NCBI GenBank assembly: GCA_963677355.2
Contig: CAXXXQ010000003.1
Coordinates: forward strand, 310,001-374,000
Source of the DNA: Thiomicrorhabdus sp963677355
GTDB taxonomy: Bacteria > Pseudomonadota > Gammaproteobacteria > Thiomicrospirales > Thiomicrospiraceae
Length of the DNA: 64,000 bases
Direction: 5' to 3'
Shown here: positions 53,648 to 62,671 of the stretch, piece after piece
How positions within the stretch are numbered: the first letter of the stretch is position 1
Layout of the letters: the number at the start of each line of letters is the position of its first letter
Notes under the pieces: generated by a model
What the model saw: only the letters and a program-made list of their open reading frames with translations
Databases searched by the model: none
Told to the model about the DNA's origin: nothing
Program-made: the position numbers and the translations under genes

Positions 53648-54112
53648 ATGAAAGTCGGAATTAAAAAAGTTCATGAAAACGAGTGGTCGGTGCATATCGG
53701 AAACGCCGCCGTTAAGTTGGATCATTTTTCGGTTGCGCTATTGAATATTACGCTTGAACATCTGCTTGCCCTTGAACACGGCGACGAACATTCGACTTTA
53801 GATAGTTATATCAGTTTAGGCTTGCGAATGAAGTCGCTCAAACCGGTTGATCTGCAAAAGTTTATGCAAATCTTGAATAATAAAGATGTACTTAACTTGA
53901 TGTTGGTCGCCAGAGATCATGAGTTGAACGACTTGGTGATGGAAAATATCGGCGGGATTTTGGCAAAACAGTTCGATGCCGATTTAGCCAGTTCGACCAT
54001 GCCGAGCGAAGAAGAGGCTAAGATCTCTATTAAAAATATCGTTGAAAAGATGTTTGAGCAGGAAGCGCAAGGCAGGCTTGAGGTGTTAAGTGAAGACACT
54101 CGCTATATTTAA
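53648..54112 (+). CDS. FliG-C-like protein (first of pair)
   Basis: A 154-residue soluble protein. The C-terminal ~90 residues resemble the FliG C-terminal domain (LVARDHELNDLVMENI followed by a SEEEAKISIKNIVEKM helix), the part of the flagellar switch that contacts MotA and FliM. No FliG N or middle domain is present. A beta-rich N-terminal strip (VGIKKVHENEWSVHIGN) matches in shape that of the next gene. ATG 53648 chosen over an upstream TTG. No flagellar gene is nearby. Confidence 0.6.
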   Translation: MKVGIKKVHENEWSVHIGNAAVKLDHFSVALLNITLEHLLALEHGDEHSTLDSYISLGLRMKSLKPVDLQKFMQILNNKDVLNLMLVARDHELNDLVMENIGGILAKQFDADLASSTMPSEEEAKISIKNIVEKMFEQEAQGRLEVLSEDTRYI

Positions 54113-54145
54113 TGACTCATAATGAAATGAATCGGGGTAAAAGAG

Positions 54146-54616
54146 ATGGAAATCACTGCAAACCGTAATAAAAAAGGTGTTTATCAGTTGGAAATCGGTC
54201 CGGTGACTTTTGCATTGAGTCAAGAAGTGGTCGAAGGGTTGCGAAAAGTAATTGATCAACGCCTGAATCAAGGCAACGAAATTGATGCCGAGAATTTGAA
54301 ACGTAAATTGGAAGCTTATAGAGCGCTGGCTTCGAAAATGATTGGCGTGGATGATCGTATTGTGCAGCAATTCGCGCCGCAAGTAACGCCGGAGCAACTG
54401 GTGACTTTGGTTAGGTTGGCCGACGGAGACGAGCTGTACGAAAAGGTTTTGAGGAACTTGTCGAAACAGAATCGTCGCCAGTTTGAAGAGGATTATGCTG
54501 CACTGGACAAGATTACCGAGCATAACGCCTGCATCTATATGGAACAGCTGGTGCCTTTAATTAAGACCGCCGCAGAGCAGCAAAAAGCCTTGATGAATGA
54601 GTTAATCGGCCGTTAA
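54146..54616 (+). CDS. FliG-C-like protein (second of pair)
   Basis: A 156-residue protein, paralogous to the preceding one. It matches FliG-C better: VDDRIVQQFAPQVTPEQL corresponds to VDDRSVQRLLQEVDSESL, then LVRLADGDELYEKVLRNLS and NRRQFEEDYAAL. The N-terminus GVYQLEIGPVTFALSQEV is shared with the first gene. Separated from it by 33 bases on the same strand, so probably an operon. Role outside the flagellar motor unknown. Confidence 0.68.
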   Translation: MEITANRNKKGVYQLEIGPVTFALSQEVVEGLRKVIDQRLNQGNEIDAENLKRKLEAYRALASKMIGVDDRIVQQFAPQVTPEQLVTLVRLADGDELYEKVLRNLSKQNRRQFEEDYAALDKITEHNACIYMEQLVPLIKTAAEQQKALMNELIGR

Positions 54617-54643
54617 CTTAATCTTTGAGTTTGTTCGCTTTGG

Positions 54644-55030
54644 TTAGGATTTCTTAAAGCGAGTGATCTTAATGCCGACCGTATCGGTTGCTTCCACCGC
54701 ATGCGGTTTACTGACTTTCAATCGAATGACCTGAACCGCCGAATGGTGGGCGAAAATGTGTTGACAGATCGCTTCGCACAATGCTTCCAATAGCTCGTAG
54801 CGGCTTTGGGTCACCAATTCGACAACTTCATCCGATACCTGTTTATAGTTTACGGTGTCTTCAATATTGTCGCTTTGCGCTGCATCGAAAATCGGCAAAT
54901 CCATTTCGATATCAAATAGCAAAGGTTGGCGCTGTTCTCTTTCCCAATCGTAGATGCCGATAATGGCTTGTGTTTTCAGGCCTTCTATATAGACCGTGTC
55001 CAAAGGTTGGTTTGCAAGTTGTGCCGTCAT
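54644..55030 (-). CDS. folB: Dihydroneopterin aldolase
   Basis: A 128-residue folate-pathway enzyme that cleaves dihydroneopterin. Core features: VYIEGLKTQAIIGIYDWEREQRQPL, VNYKQVSDEV, YELLEALCEAI and the VSKPHAVEATDTVGI substrate loop. ATG 55030 fits the family; a longer frame upstream is open only by chance. Divergent from plsY. Confidence 0.94.
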   Translation of the reverse strand: MTAQLANQPLDTVYIEGLKTQAIIGIYDWEREQRQPLLFDIEMDLPIFDAAQSDNIEDTVNYKQVSDEVVELVTQSRYELLEALCEAICQHIFAHHSAVQVIRLKVSKPHAVEATDTVGIKITRFKKS

Positions 55031-55138
55031 TGATTTGCCTTTAGCGGTTGCCGAGCGCAATAAAATTAAAACTGAACCTATTATCTACTTCTAGTAAAAT
55101 CATGCAATTGTTTTAAACAGAGGCCAAAAGGGCGTTAA

Positions 55139-55759
55139 ATGGAATTACAAAATCTTATCTTTATTGCTGCTTCATACCTGTTAGGCTCGATTTCCACAGC
55201 TATTATTGTCTGTCGTCTGATGGGCTTGGGTGATCCAAGAGAGGGCGGGTCGGGAAACCCGGGGGCGACCAATGTATTGCGAATTGGGGGTGAGAAAGGT
55301 AAAAAAGCGGCGGCGATTACTCTGTTTGGCGATGTTTTAAAAGGTTTGTTGCCGGTACTGTTGGCGCACGCCCTAGGGCTTGAACCTTTGATGGTTATTT
55401 TGGTTGGTTTTGCCGCCTTTGTCGGTCACCTCTATCCGGTGTTTTTCGGCTTTAAGGGCGGGAAAGGCGTTGCTACCATGCTGGGCGTGATGTTCGGTTT
55501 GTCGTTCTGGATCGGTTTGGCAGTGGCGGTAACTTGGTTATTTGTTGCCAAGGTTCTGAAAATTTCATCGCTTTCGGCGCTAATTGCGACGATTCTTGCT
55601 CCCATTTATATCTGGTTTCTTTCAGGTGAGTTTGATTGGGTTTGGGTAACGGCGGTGATGACCGTGATTCTATTCTGGCGACACCGCGGCAATATTCAGC
55701 GATTGCTAAATGGTGAAGAGAGTTTGATTAAGGTAAAAAATGAAGACAAAGCTGAATAG
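55139..55759 (+). CDS. plsY: Acyl-phosphate glycerol-3-phosphate acyltransferase
   Basis: A 206-residue membrane enzyme of phospholipid synthesis. Three signature motifs are visible: GSGNPGATNVLR, GHLYPVFFGFKGGKGVAT and a RHRGNIQRL end. Five membrane segments are expected. Head to head with folB, a frequent arrangement in gammaproteobacteria. Confidence 0.95.
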   Translation: MELQNLIFIAASYLLGSISTAIIVCRLMGLGDPREGGSGNPGATNVLRIGGEKGKKAAAITLFGDVLKGLLPVLLAHALGLEPLMVILVGFAAFVGHLYPVFFGFKGGKGVATMLGVMFGLSFWIGLAVAVTWLFVAKVLKISSLSALIATILAPIYIWFLSGEFDWVWVTAVMTVILFWRHRGNIQRLLNGEESLIKVKNEDKAE

Positions 55760-55810
55760 TTCTAGAAAAAAATATTTTGTTAATTACTTAACTGCTTATC
55801 TAACTTAATT

Positions 55811-55842
55811 AAAAAAGCCGCTCCAGAATGAGCGGCTTTTTT
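55811..55842. terminator. Bidirectional terminator between plsY and tsaD
   Basis: AAAAAAGCCGCT / AGCGGCTTTTTT with an eight-base loop between two converging genes. Confidence 0.85.
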
Positions 55843-55871
55843 GTATCTGTTGATTGCTTGAATTGTTTATT

Positions 55872-56897
55872 TTATATTGCTTCCAACTCTTCTAGTGACC
55901 AGCGTGGCGTGGCGGCAAAGTTCAGGTCGGTAGTTTGTCCGGCCTGTAAACGTTGTGCGCCGGCGTAGGCAATCATGGCGCCATTGTCGGTGCAGAACTC
56001 CAGTCGCGGATAAAAAGCTTCGCCTTTGCGTTTGGCCATGAGTTGGTTCAGCTTGCTGCGAATTTCTCGGTTGGCACTGACGCCGCCGGAAACAACCAGA
56101 CGATTCAATCCTTCCTGCTCCAAAGCTCGTTTGCATTTAATGGTTAAGGTGTCGGCAACGGCCAGTTCAAAAGCACGGCAGATGTCGGCTTTAGTCTGTT
56201 CGCTGGCGTCATTCTCTTTCTGGGCTTTTTGCCAGGTATTCAAGGTGTAGGTCTTTAAACCGCTGAAGCTCATGTCTAAGCCCGGGCGGTCTACCATCGG
56301 GCGCGGAAATTTGTAGCGGTCGGTTTGCCCTTTCAGGGCTAGGTTGGAAACGTTCGGTCCGCCCGGGTAACCCAGTTCCAACAGTTTGGCGGTTTTGTCG
56401 AAAGCTTCCCCGGCGGCATCGTCCAACGTGTCGCCAAGCAATTTATACTGCCCGATGCCGTCAACGCGAATGATCATGCTGTGGCCGCCGGAGATCAGTA
56501 GGCAGATGAAGGGAAATTCCGGTTGATTATCCTCCAGCATCGGTGCCAGAAGGTGGCCTTCCATATGGTGAACACCGATGGCCGGAATATTCAAGGCATA
56601 AGCCATGCTGCGGGCAACCGATGAGCCGGCTAACAGCGCACCGATTAAGCCGGGACCTTTGGTATAGGCTATACCGTCCAAGTCTCGGTTTTGGATACCG
56701 GCCTGGTTGAGCGTTTCCTGAATCAAAGGCGCTAATTTGCGGATGTGGTCACGCGAGGCCAGTTCCGGGACGACGCCGCCATATTGGGCGTGAAGTTCAA
56801 TTTGAGTGTACAGAGTGTGGGCAATCAAGCCGTTTTCGGTGTCGTAAACCGCCACTCCGGTCTCGTCGCATGAACTTTCAATTCCAAGTACTAACAT
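55872..56897 (-). CDS. tsaD: tRNA N6-threonylcarbamoyladenosine transferase
   Basis: A 341-residue universal enzyme that, with TsaBCE, makes t6A37 in ANN-reading tRNAs. Metal-binding HHMEGHLLAP near residue 110, GIESSCDETGVAVYD at the start, and VVSGGVSANREIR near 265 are intact. Divergent from rpsU, the usual neighbour. Confidence 0.96.
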   Translation of the reverse strand: MLVLGIESSCDETGVAVYDTENGLIAHTLYTQIELHAQYGGVVPELASRDHIRKLAPLIQETLNQAGIQNRDLDGIAYTKGPGLIGALLAGSSVARSMAYALNIPAIGVHHMEGHLLAPMLEDNQPEFPFICLLISGGHSMIIRVDGIGQYKLLGDTLDDAAGEAFDKTAKLLELGYPGGPNVSNLALKGQTDRYKFPRPMVDRPGLDMSFSGLKTYTLNTWQKAQKENDASEQTKADICRAFELAVADTLTIKCKRALEQEGLNRLVVSGGVSANREIRSKLNQLMAKRKGEAFYPRLEFCTDNGAMIAYAGAQRLQAGQTTDLNFAATPRWSLEELEAI

Positions 56898-56970
56898 CGC
56901 CTCATTCTTTCAATCTTTATCAAAGTGGCTGAATTTTAACAAAGTTTCCTAAAATTTATCGGAAAAAGGT

Positions 56971-56999
56971 TTGCAAATCCTTGTTCAGAAAATTATAAT
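56971..56999 (+). promoter_or_regulatory. rpsU promoter
   Basis: TTGCAA (56971-56976), 17-base spacer, TATAAT (56994-56999), about 77 bases before rpsU. Nearly consensus, as expected for the macromolecular synthesis operon. Confidence 0.75.
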
Positions 57000-57075
57000 T
57001 CGCCTTTTCTCCACTTCCCATTTCTTGCGTGGGGCAAAAGTGGCAACAGAATTCAAAAATTTAATAGGTAAAATT

Positions 57076-57291
57076 ATGCCAAGCGTAAAAATCAGAGATA
57101 CTGAACCATTTGACGTAGCTTTACGTCGTTTTAAGCGTGCTTGTGAAAAAGCAGGCGTTCTAACTGAAACTCGTAAACGTGAGTATTACGAGAAGCCAAC
57201 TTGGGCTAAAAAGCGCATGAAAGCTGCCGCTGTTAAGCGTCTAGCTAAGCGTCTTTCTCGCGAAAACCGTCGTACAACTCGTATGTACTAA
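57076..57291 (+). CDS. rpsU: 30S ribosomal protein S21
   Basis: A 71-residue basic protein, MPSVKIRDTEPFDVALRR start and RRTTRMY end, near-identical to the family. The ATG at 57076 is used; upstream sequence open in frame is leader. First gene of the rpsU-yqeY-dnaG-rpoD cluster. Confidence 0.97.
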   Translation: MPSVKIRDTEPFDVALRRFKRACEKAGVLTETRKREYYEKPTWAKKRMKAAAVKRLAKRLSRENRRTTRMY

Positions 57292-57305
57292 TAGGCGGAA
57301 AGTTA

Positions 57306-57755
57306 GTGTCTGAATTAAAACAAACATTAACGGCTGAAATGAAAGCCTGCATGAAAGCGAAAGATAAAAATCGCTTGGGTGTGGTGCGTTCGCTTTTAGC
57401 AGCTATCAAACAGGTTGAGATTGATAATCAAACGACATTAGAAGATGACGCTGAAGTGCTTGCCATTTTAGATAAGGCAATGAAGCAGCGTAAAGATTCT
57501 CATCAGCAGTATGTGGACGCAGATCGTCCTGACTTAGCTGAGCAAGAAGCCTATGAGATGTCTGTGATTCAGGATTTCATGCCGCAAGCCTTAACCGAAG
57601 AAGAAATCAGTGCTCTGATTGACGAAGCAATGACTGCGACCGGCGCTAGCTCCATGCAAGACATGGGGAAAGTCATGGGGGTGTTAAAACCTCAGATGCA
57701 AGGTCGTGCCGATATGGGCGAAGTCAGTAAGTTAATCAAAGCAAAATTAGGTTAA
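57306..57755 (+). CDS. yqeY: GatB/YqeY-domain protein
   Basis: A 149-residue helical protein, related to the tRNA-binding tail of GatB. Features: KAKDKNRLGVVRSLLAAIKQ, AYEMSVIQDFMPQALT and GASSMQDMGKVMGVLKPQ. A GTG start 14 bases after rpsU. Function not fully known; commonly linked with rpsU and dnaG. Confidence 0.93.
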   Translation: MSELKQTLTAEMKACMKAKDKNRLGVVRSLLAAIKQVEIDNQTTLEDDAEVLAILDKAMKQRKDSHQQYVDADRPDLAEQEAYEMSVIQDFMPQALTEEEISALIDEAMTATGASSMQDMGKVMGVLKPQMQGRADMGEVSKLIKAKLG

Positions 57756-57800
57756 AGCTGAATAGACGTCAAAACTCTATTCGTTTAGACACTGCCTTTT

Positions 57801-57834
57801 AAACCCGTTGATCATTTTGATCTGCGGGTTTTTT
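57801..57834 (+). terminator. Internal terminator between yqeY and dnaG
   Basis: AAACCCG / CGGGTTT with an inner GATC/GATC pairing and a T-run. It parallels the internal terminator between rpsU and dnaG in E. coli and could lower primase expression relative to S21. Confidence 0.7.
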
Positions 57835-57887
57835 GCGTTTTAAGGCCTGTGTATAAGTCGTGTAATTTCTGTGGATAAATGGTAACT

Positions 57888-59666
57888 ATGGCAGAACAAG
57901 CTGGAAGTATTCCGCGTTCGTTTATCGAGTCTCTATTGGCTCGAGCGGATATTGTGCAAGTCATAAACAACCGTGTGCCGTTGAAAAAGGCGGGTAATAG
58001 CTATAAAGCTTGTTGTCCGTTCCATGATGAGAAAACCCCTTCCTTCAATGTCAGTCAAACCAAACAGTTTTATCACTGCTTTGGTTGCGGAGCCAGTGGC
58101 GATGCGTTGAAATTTTTAATGGATTACGATGGTCTCTCTTTTGTTGAGGCTGTGGAGGCTCTGGCCGCACAATACGGCATGGAAGTACCGCGGGAAAAAG
58201 TCTCGCCGGCACGTCAAAAAGAGCAGCAGGAAAGACAGCAGAAGCAACGCGATCTCTATGATGTCATGCATATGGTGGCTAAATTCTATCGCCACCAATT
58301 GCGAGACCACGCGACCTCCGAGCAAGCTAAGGCTTATCTGCGTCAGCGCGGCTTGAGTCCGCAAATCGCCAAAGAGTTTGTCATCGGCTATGCACCGGAT
58401 GGTTGGGATACGCTGATCAAAGGGTTGCAGGCCGATCAGCGTTTGCAGGCACAGCTAACTGAAGTGGGCATGCTGGTTCATAAAGAAAACGGCAAAATTT
58501 ACGACCGATTTCGAGAACGAATTATGTTTCCTATTCGTGATGGCCGGGGACGGGTTATCGCTTTTGGCGGACGCATTCTCGGTGATGGTCAGCCTAAATA
58601 TCTCAACTCACCGGAAACGCCGATATTTCATAAAAGCAACACGCTTTACGGCCTGTTTGAGATGCGCCAGTCCCGAGAAAAATTCGATCATATTCTGGTG
58701 GTTGAAGGCTATATGGATGTGGTGGCGCTGGCGCAGTTTGGTATTCGCAATGCGGTGGCCACTTTGGGAACAGCGACGACAATAGAGCATCTTGAGTTGT
58801 TGTTTCGTCATGTACAGGAAGTGGTTTTTTGCTTTGACGGTGACGCGGCTGGTTTAAAGGCGGCGTGGAAAGCGTTAGAGCTGGTTCTGCCGATGATGGA
58901 AAAAGAACGTTCGGTGAAGTTTTTGTTCCTTGCGGAAGGAGAGGATCCGGATTCAACAGTTCGTAAAGAAGGTGTTGAGGGCTTTACAAGACGTATTAAA
59001 GAAGCTTTGTCTTTGTCTGATTTTCTGATTAACGGTTTGCAGGGCAAGCTTTCCTACCCTGTGCAATCAATAGAGGGTCGGCAGCAGTTGGTGGCGATGG
59101 CCGAACCTTATGTACGCTCGGCTCACGGACTTTACCAATTCCTGTTGGCGGAAGGCATTGCCGAATTGGTGGGTTTACCGACTTGGCGGGTCGAAAAACA
59201 GATGAATGTGCGTTCCGGTTTTGCCGACTTTAAAAAGCAGCCGAGCAGCAAGCAAAAACCGGTTCAAGAGGCGACGGTTAAGCCGGTGATGACAATGCCG
59301 TTAATTGTCCTGAGGGTATTGCTAAAAAGACCGTTGTGGGCCGAAGTTTTTAATCAGGAGTTGGTCGAAGACTTGCTTCGTTCTCCGCAGCCGGATTACC
59401 GGGCGTTAGGTGCGTTTATAAAAGTTTTGCAACAGAGTAATTTTATTGTCGAGCCAGCTATGCAGAACTTGGCGGATGCCGGTTATCAGGGGTATCTTTC
59501 ACTGGTTCAGACATCGGAAATCCCTAATGAGGACGGCTTTTTACAAGCGGAGTTTGAAGCCGGGATTGTCGCCATTGCGGCGAGCATGGATGAGAACAAA
59601 TTAGGCAAGCGAGGTTGGAGTCCTGAGGAAATGTTTAAACTTCAGAACTTGATTCGCAATAAATAG
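57888..59666 (+). CDS. dnaG: DNA primase
   Basis: A 592-residue replicative primase. The CHC2 zinc domain (ACCPFHDEKTPSF, FYHCFGCGASGD) is followed by the TOPRIM core (ILVVEGYMDVVALAQFG, FCFDGDAAGLKAAW). The C-terminal helicase-binding part is divergent but present. ATG 57888 or an in-frame ATG three codons upstream are possible. Confidence 0.96.
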   Translation: MAEQAGSIPRSFIESLLARADIVQVINNRVPLKKAGNSYKACCPFHDEKTPSFNVSQTKQFYHCFGCGASGDALKFLMDYDGLSFVEAVEALAAQYGMEVPREKVSPARQKEQQERQQKQRDLYDVMHMVAKFYRHQLRDHATSEQAKAYLRQRGLSPQIAKEFVIGYAPDGWDTLIKGLQADQRLQAQLTEVGMLVHKENGKIYDRFRERIMFPIRDGRGRVIAFGGRILGDGQPKYLNSPETPIFHKSNTLYGLFEMRQSREKFDHILVVEGYMDVVALAQFGIRNAVATLGTATTIEHLELLFRHVQEVVFCFDGDAAGLKAAWKALELVLPMMEKERSVKFLFLAEGEDPDSTVRKEGVEGFTRRIKEALSLSDFLINGLQGKLSYPVQSIEGRQQLVAMAEPYVRSAHGLYQFLLAEGIAELVGLPTWRVEKQMNVRSGFADFKKQPSSKQKPVQEATVKPVMTMPLIVLRVLLKRPLWAEVFNQELVEDLLRSPQPDYRALGAFIKVLQQSNFIVEPAMQNLADAGYQGYLSLVQTSEIPNEDGFLQAEFEAGIVAIAASMDENKLGKRGWSPEEMFKLQNLIRNK

Positions 59667-59852
59667 TCCCTATTTAAAATCAGTAAAAGTCTAATATTCG
59701 CTAAATAGCTCATATTTAAGAATAAAAACTGATTTTTAAACATTTTGAACGTGAATTTTAGTATAATTGCGCGTTACTTTTTTTAAGGTGGTCTGTCGGT
59801 TTAGGCAGAAAAATAAAGAAAGCACCGAATTAAAACGATATTGAGGCAAAGC

Positions 59853-61637
59853 ATGACAAAAGTCGAAAGAAAGCAGCAGTTAATTGATTTGATTGAACGA
59901 GCCAAAGAGCTTGGATATCTGACATTTGCAGATGTAAAAGATGTTTTGCCTGATGATATCGAAGAAGACCAATACGGTCAGGTGTTGACGATTCTACAGG
60001 ATTTTGGAATCAAACTTTTCGATTCTCCGCCGGATGAAGATGAGTTATTGACCCAGGAAGGCGGAGCCTTTGACGATGCGGCTGCGGAAGCGGCTATGTC
60101 TGCCTTAGCGGAAGTGGATGGCGAATTTGGCCGTACAACCGATCCGGTTCGTATGTATATGCGTGAAATGGGATCAGTTGAATTGTTGACTCGTCACGGC
60201 GAAATTGAAATCGCTAAACGCATTGAATGGGGCATTCGCGACATGCTGGATGCGCTTGCGATGTACCCGAATTTCACACAAGAAATTTTAGACACCTTTT
60301 CCCGTATGGATGAAGGCGAAGGTAAGATCGCCGATGTCGTGCAAGGTTTCGTGCGCCCTGAAGACCTGATTGATGTGCCAGTTGAAGAGCTGTCTCCGGA
60401 TAGCGATAACAATGAACCGAAAGAAGACGGTATTAATCAGGAAGAGTTGGACGAGTTTTTACGGGTTCTGCAAAAATTAAGTGAAGCCGCACTGAAAGAA
60501 GAAGAAACCGACTTTGAAGGCGATAAAGCCAAAGCGAAGCGTGCAGCAGTCGTTGAGCATCTTCGTGGAATCAAGATTACTCCGGTTTTCTCCAGCAAAA
60601 TCATCCGTCGCATCAAAGACCGTATTAAGCAGATTCGCGAGCAGGAGCGTGTCATCGTTGACTTGGTTTTGCGTACCATCAAAGTGCCGCGTCCACTGTT
60701 TTTAGAGACTTTTATCGGTTCGGAAACCGACTTGCAAATGGTTGACCGTTTGATTGCTGCTTCGCCAGATCATGCCGAAGCGTTGGAAAACGCGCGTAGC
60801 GAAATTATCCGTGCGCAGAAACGTTTGGCAATGATTCAAAAAGCCGAAAAAATGCCGATCGCAACTTATAAAGCAATCTACAAAGATTTAAGTAAAGCCG
60901 AAAATAACGCGCGTGTAGCCAAGCGTGAAATGATCGAGGCCAACCTGCGTCTGGTTATTTCGATTGCCAAAAAATACACCAACCGCGGTTTGCAATTCCT
61001 TGATTTGATTCAGGAAGGGAATATCGGTTTGATGAAAGCGGTAGATAAATTTGAATACCGTCGTGGTTACAAGTTCTCGACTTATGCAACCTGGTGGATT
61101 CGTCAGGCGATCACCCGTTCGATTGCCGATCAAGCGCGTACTATCCGTATTCCGGTACATATGATTGAAACCATTAACAAGCTGAACCGTATTCAACGTC
61201 AATTGCTACAGAAAATGGGTCGTGAGCCGACTCCTGAAGAATTGGCCGAAGAGATGGAGATGCCGGAAGACAAGATTCGTAAAGTGATGAAAATTGCCAA
61301 AGAGCCGATTTCAATGGAAACGCCGATCGGTGATGACGAAGATTCATCATTAGGCGATTTCATTGAAGACTCTAATATCTTGTCGCCACAAGATGCTGCC
61401 GATTCCGAAGGCATGAGTGAAACGGTCCGTGAAATGTTGAATACCTTGACTCCACGTGAAGCAAAAGTGTTGCGTATGCGTTTCGGTCTGAGTATGAATA
61501 CCGATCACACACTTGAAGAAGTCGGTAAACAGTTTGATGTAACACGTGAACGTATCCGTCAGATTGAAGCTAAAGCGTTGCGTAAGCTTCGTCATCCAAG
61601 TCGTGCAGAGCGTCTGAAAAGTTTCTTGGATATGTAA
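59853..61637 (+). CDS. rpoD: RNA polymerase sigma factor RpoD
   Basis: The 594-residue housekeeping sigma-70. Region 1.1 starts the protein, region 2 has FEYRRGYKFSTYATWWIRQA, and region 4 ends with the helix-turn-helix TLEEVGKQFDVTRERIRQI. The non-essential insertion between regions 1.2 and 2.1 is present. A -10-like TATAAT at 59762-59767 lies about 90 bases upstream, so it may be transcribed separately. Ends the macromolecular synthesis cluster. Confidence 0.97.
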   Translation: MTKVERKQQLIDLIERAKELGYLTFADVKDVLPDDIEEDQYGQVLTILQDFGIKLFDSPPDEDELLTQEGGAFDDAAAEAAMSALAEVDGEFGRTTDPVRMYMREMGSVELLTRHGEIEIAKRIEWGIRDMLDALAMYPNFTQEILDTFSRMDEGEGKIADVVQGFVRPEDLIDVPVEELSPDSDNNEPKEDGINQEELDEFLRVLQKLSEAALKEEETDFEGDKAKAKRAAVVEHLRGIKITPVFSSKIIRRIKDRIKQIREQERVIVDLVLRTIKVPRPLFLETFIGSETDLQMVDRLIAASPDHAEALENARSEIIRAQKRLAMIQKAEKMPIATYKAIYKDLSKAENNARVAKREMIEANLRLVISIAKKYTNRGLQFLDLIQEGNIGLMKAVDKFEYRRGYKFSTYATWWIRQAITRSIADQARTIRIPVHMIETINKLNRIQRQLLQKMGREPTPEELAEEMEMPEDKIRKVMKIAKEPISMETPIGDDEDSSLGDFIEDSNILSPQDAADSEGMSETVREMLNTLTPREAKVLRMRFGLSMNTDHTLEEVGKQFDVTRERIRQIEAKALRKLRHPSRAERLKSFLDM

Positions 61638-61662
61638 TCCCTTAAATAGATTGGCTAAGAAG

Positions 61663-61701
61663 AAAAGCCGCAAGCGAACTGTTTCGCTTGCGGCTTTTTT
61701 G
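61663..61701 (+). terminator. rpoD terminator
   Basis: AAAAGCCGCAAGCGAA / TTCGCTTGCGGCTTTT with a four- to six-base loop and T-run, 25 bases after rpoD. Confidence 0.9.
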
Positions 61702-61758
61702 TTTGAGAGGCTTTGTATTTTTGTTATCTAAAACTCTACAAAGGTCTAGTGACTCCGC

Positions 61759-61764
61759 TATAAT
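61759..61764 (+). promoter_or_regulatory. Probable -10 element of the tRNA
   Basis: TATAAT, 39 bases before the tRNA start. The matching -35 is poor. Confidence 0.4.
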
Positions 61765-61803
61765 AAGCGCCACCAAATTATCTATCCGGATAATTTTCTA
61801 TAC

Positions 61804-61880
61804 GGGCCCTTAGCTCAGTTGGTTAGAGCATCCGACTCATAATCGGCAGGTCCACGGTTCAAGTCCGTGAGGGCCCACCA
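61804..61880 (+). tRNA. tRNA with CAT anticodon, probably Ile2
   Basis: A 77-base cloverleaf with encoded CCA. Acceptor GGGCCCT pairs with AGGGCCC. The anticodon loop CTCATAA gives CAT. Its GGGCCCTTAGCTCAG start and TTCAAGTCC T-arm resemble tRNA-Ile2 (lysidine-modified, reading ATA) of gammaproteobacteria more than elongator tRNA-Met, which usually begins GGCTACGTAGC. Confidence 0.9.
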
Positions 61881-61934
61881 TCTAAAATTTATCAGTATAT
61901 TTTTCTTTACGTAAGAGTTTTCTGTCATCAATTG

Positions 61935-62651
61935 TTATTTGTTTAATTCAATAATCTCTCTGCCTAAGGCGGCATGATGCATGGCGTCATAGGTTTTTTT
62001 GACAATCGCTTGTTTGGTTTCATCGGAAACTTCAAGTTGATCGTTGAATGTGCTTTGGTTTTTCATCTGTTCATACTTTTTTCGAGCTTGTTTGGGAACT
62101 TTGAATTTGAAGTCGTCGTAGCTGTTATCCGGCTCGGGGATGGTGAATTTGATTTTAGGGTCTGAAAAGATATTTTCGATCTGTTTGATAAATTTTTCGG
62201 TATTGAATAGAATGCGACTTTTCGAAGACAGCGTGATTCTGGCGTACTCTGCGGCAGTGTAATCTTTGTTTTTAATGATCTTTCGAGCGATGTGTTTTTG
62301 ATCGTCGGGAACAAAAGGCTGTATCGCTTTCATAAAATCCCGTTTTTCGAGTTGCATGGTTTGCGCTAGAGCCATTTCTCTAGCTTCTTTAAGTTTCTCT
62401 TTAATCAGAAATAGATAGTTGGTTGCCAGGATGATGGTTAGCACGAGCAGGGCAATAATGGCGACCAGAACCAGATCGCTGTATAGGTAGGTAAATAAAG
62501 TCACGGCGGCACAGAAAGAAAGCCATAGAGCAGTGATTTTGATAATGCCGGGCTTTTCGATATACCAAGGATAGTACAATTCCTCCTTCATGAGGGTGGT
62601 ATCAATATCAAGAAGTTGTTGTAAAGCGGATAGGTGATCGAAACGTTTCAT
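61935..62651 (-). CDS. Membrane-anchored protein of unknown function
   Basis: A 238-residue protein with two adjacent hydrophobic helices (about 38-80) and a charged, lysine-rich cytoplasmic C-terminal part. No family recognised. It is 20 bases downstream of the HDOD gene on the same strand and so may belong to the same signalling system. Confidence 0.6.
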   Translation of the reverse strand: MKRFDHLSALQQLLDIDTTLMKEELYYPWYIEKPGIIKITALWLSFCAAVTLFTYLYSDLVLVAIIALLVLTIILATNYLFLIKEKLKEAREMALAQTMQLEKRDFMKAIQPFVPDDQKHIARKIIKNKDYTAAEYARITLSSKSRILFNTEKFIKQIENIFSDPKIKFTIPEPDNSYDDFKFKVPKQARKKYEQMKNQSTFNDQLEVSDETKQAIVKKTYDAMHHAALGREIIELNK

Positions 62652-62671
62652 TATAAGTTACCAAAGACCGG

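Noticed and set aside
61804..61880. Elongator tRNA-Met
   Set aside because: CAT anticodon is shared, but body sequence is closer to tRNA-Ile2; not absolutely excluded.
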